DNA from: Rosenbergiella metrosideri
GTDB lineage: Bacteria; Pseudomonadota; Gammaproteobacteria; Enterobacterales; Enterobacteriaceae
DNA: 64,000 bases
Assembly (NCBI RefSeq): GCF_022602565.1
Contig: NZ_JALBCV010000013.1
Location: 1-64,000, forward strand
Direction: 5' to 3'
Position numbers and translations under genes: made by a program. Below, piece after piece: positions 62,737-64,000 of the stretch (position 1 is the first letter of the stretch; the number at the start of each line of letters is the position of its first letter). The notes beneath the pieces are model-generated. The model had not been told where the DNA came from. It was given only the letters and a program-made list of their open reading frames with translations, and searched no databases.

Positions 62737-62743
62737 TGCACGG

Positions 62744-63529
62744 TTACTCGGGCTTTTTGTCGTCTTTTCTATGTTGCGCAAGAAATATTCCAGCATCATG
62801 AGCTCTGGACATCAATTCTTCTAATTGCTCGATTCTTTTCTCAATGTCACTTTTTTGTCTAATGGCCTGATATTCGACGTGATTATTAGACCGAATGTGC
62901 ACTTGAGAGTGGACTGCTTTACCAATAACTATTATATCTGCACCACAAGCAACAAGAGGCCATGAATGATTAAGCGCCTTTAAATAGTACTTGCCTTGGT
63001 CTATTACAAGTTGCTTGAAAGTCGATTCATTCGAATCTCCTAAGGAAAATAGGCCAAAATCTCCATGCTTGATTTCGTGATTGGGAGCAATGGTGACAAT
63101 AGTGCCATCTGGAAAGCTAATGTTTCCGTCACAGGTCATGGAATCGCCTTGAACTATGATTGCAAATGCATTTTCCCCAGCACCCTCTGGGCAGGGGATG
63201 AAGTCTATCGCAGATGATTCAGATGAGAACTCGTTAACAGCATGTGCCTGTACACTGGTATAAATAGGTATCAATGGAACAGTAATTGTCTTTCTGACAT
63301 GTCTCACATCTGGGCCAGCCCCAGCCCCAGTAGCTAACCATTCTGATGTTGTCCCTAAAGCAGCTGCAAGGTTATGTAGTACTTTGTCCCTAGGCTTTGA
63401 GTCTCCAGCCTCATAAGCAGCAATCTGTCTACGCACAATGCCGACCGTATCAGCTAACTGCGCTTGCGTTAAGTCAAGGGCGACCCTTGCTATTGCCACC
63501 CTGTTAGAAAATGAGTCATTAATATTCAT
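62744..63529 (-). CDS. Prophage repressor, XRE helix-turn-helix plus S24 (LexA-like) peptidase
   Basis: CI-type repressor of a lambdoid prophage. The N-terminal helix-turn-helix (TQAQLADTVGIVRRQIAAYE) lies at about residues 18-37. The C-terminal S24 domain has the catalytic Ser in VQGDSMTCDG and the catalytic Lys in STFKQLVID, so RecA-stimulated self-cleavage is expected. The start is ATG 63529, with an AGGAGG about 14 bases upstream; the frame is open 42 codons further but that part covers the operator. 261 residues. Divergent from the small Arc-like gene. Confidence 0.85.
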   Translation of the reverse strand: MNINDSFSNRVAIARVALDLTQAQLADTVGIVRRQIAAYEAGDSKPRDKVLHNLAAALGTTSEWLATGAGAGPDVRHVRKTITVPLIPIYTSVQAHAVNEFSSESSAIDFIPCPEGAGENAFAIIVQGDSMTCDGNISFPDGTIVTIAPNHEIKHGDFGLFSLGDSNESTFKQLVIDQGKYYLKALNHSWPLVACGADIIVIGKAVHSQVHIRSNNHVEYQAIRQKSDIEKRIEQLEELMSRAHDAGIFLAQHRKDDKKPE

Positions 63530-63551
63530 ATGTGAAATATATAACCTCCTA

Positions 63552-63603
63552 TTGACACAATATAATGTGTGATTAATAATCCAACCACACCGATGATGGT
63601 GTG
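63552..63603 (+). promoter_or_regulatory. Rightward prophage promoter with two operator-like dyads
   Basis: TTGACA (63552-63557), a 17-base spacer and AATAAT (63575-63580) form a near-consensus promoter pointing right. The dyad ACACAATATAATGTGT (63555-63570) lies in the spacer, and CACACC-N6-GGTGTG (63586-63603) just downstream. Both are candidate repressor sites. Confidence 0.65.
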
Positions 63604-63659
63604 AATAATAAAAGTGCATGAGGTGAATAATGGAATAGAAGAAAAAAGATATCAAGCCT

Positions 63660-63803
63660 ATGGCGTACCGTATGACTCAGGAAGTTAAAGCCTTCGTTGA
63701 TAGCAATGCAAAAAAGACTTATAGGTCTGCTCAGGGAATGATGGACTACTTGATTTCTAGAGTTATGGAGATGGAGAAGAAAGGTGAATTTATCATTCAG
63801 TAA
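63660..63803 (+). CDS. Arc-like ribbon-helix-helix protein
   Basis: 47 residues from ATG 63660. The pattern of a short strand (AYRMTQEV), then helix, then helix (RSAQGMMDYLISRVMEMEKKGE) resembles P22 Arc, including the Arg-Ser turn and the RVME-x-x-KK end. The best ribosome-binding site (GAGGTG) precedes ATG 63630, in the same frame, but that frame has TAG as its third codon (63636-63638). The gene may therefore have lost its normal start. It lies just before the antirepressor, as arc does in P22. Confidence 0.55.
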   Translation: MAYRMTQEVKAFVDSNAKKTYRSAQGMMDYLISRVMEMEKKGEFIIQ

Positions 63804-63875
63804 ATACAGCGAAGCCCAGAAGTGCGCTAACACTAACCGGGCCTCTAATGTCAGTAACTTTCGGAGAAACTAACG

Positions 63876-64000
63876 ATGAACAGTATAGCAATTATCGAAG
63901 CAGTAAGCAGCACCTCTCTGTCATTTCACGGGCAGCACATTATCACTGCTATGGCGGTTGGCGTTGCTTATGTAGCAATGAAGCCAATTGTTGAAAATAT
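63876..64000 (+). CDS. Phage antirepressor (P22 Ant-like N-terminal domain), partial
   Basis: Open from ATG 63876 (GGAGAAAC upstream) to the window edge. The 41 visible residues begin [10 protein letters not shown] and contain [21 protein letters not shown], the pattern of the P22 antirepressor N-terminal domain, in which MKPI-x-EN-IG is strongly conserved. Such proteins bind and inactivate prophage repressors. The rest lies outside the window. Confidence 0.7.
   Translation, partial: MNSIAIIEAVSSTSLSFHGQHIITAMAVGVAYVAMKPIVEN

Overview
The window is about 55 kb of conserved gammaproteobacterial chromosome (roughly 7.0-61.3 kb) with horizontally acquired, mostly decayed DNA at both ends. Core gene order and protein sequence (smpB-ratAB-bamE-recN-nadK-grpE, rpoE-rseABC-lepA-lepB-rnc-era-recO-pdxJ-acpS, iscRSUA-hscBA-fdx-iscX, ispG-hisS-yfgM-bamB-der, xseA/guaBA) place it in Enterobacterales. 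A pilW-like gene between rlmN and rodZ, and the lack of several Escherichia genes at their usual positions (nadB, grcA, glrK-qseG-glrR, hmp, pbpC-yfhM), suggest a lineage such as Erwiniaceae. The genus is a guess.

Left end, 1-7.0 kb: an AT-rich patchwork. It holds a GH24-type lysozyme gene followed by a gene for an exported protein (possible effector-immunity pair, cut by the window edge), the 3' end of an AEC-family transporter, and a minus-strand operon of a frameshifted Fe(II)/2-oxoglutarate oxygenase, a TauE/YfcA-type permease and a GNAT acetyltransferase. Next come P2-like phage scraps (portal Q, baseplate V and W), a glycine-zipper protein interrupted by one amber codon with an overlapping or adjacent partner gene, and an in-frame fusion of a P4-type integrase N-terminus with a P4-type primase C-terminus. 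This lies downstream of the tmRNA gene ssrA, a classic island integration site.

Core, 7.0-61.3 kb: trans-translation (ssrA, smpB), envelope assembly (bamE, bamB, lepB, rodZ, yfgM), envelope stress (rpoE-rseABC), DNA repair (recN with two LexA boxes, ung, recO, xseA), heat shock (grpE with a sigma-32 promoter), RNA modification and processing (trmN6, rnc, tadA, trmJ, rlmN), purine and one-carbon metabolism (purL and glyA with PurR boxes, guaB, guaA), nitrogen signalling (glnB) and the complete Isc iron-sulfur operon under an IscR-type site. Many intergenic gaps contain perfect stem-loops; most are terminators, but those inside the isc operon and in the purL-glnB gap are not obviously so. A decayed HigA-like antitoxin gene sits between sseB and sseA.

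Right end, 61.3-64.0 kb: directly after guaA are remnants of lambda-like tail genes (major tail protein C-terminus, and G and GT chaperones) that still carry the GGGAAAG slippery heptamer. They are followed by a secreted MliC-type lysozyme inhibitor gene and the start of a prophage control region: a divergent LexA-like repressor, an Arc-like ribbon-helix-helix protein whose best ribosome-binding site is followed by an amber codon, and the start of a P22-type antirepressor that runs off the window.
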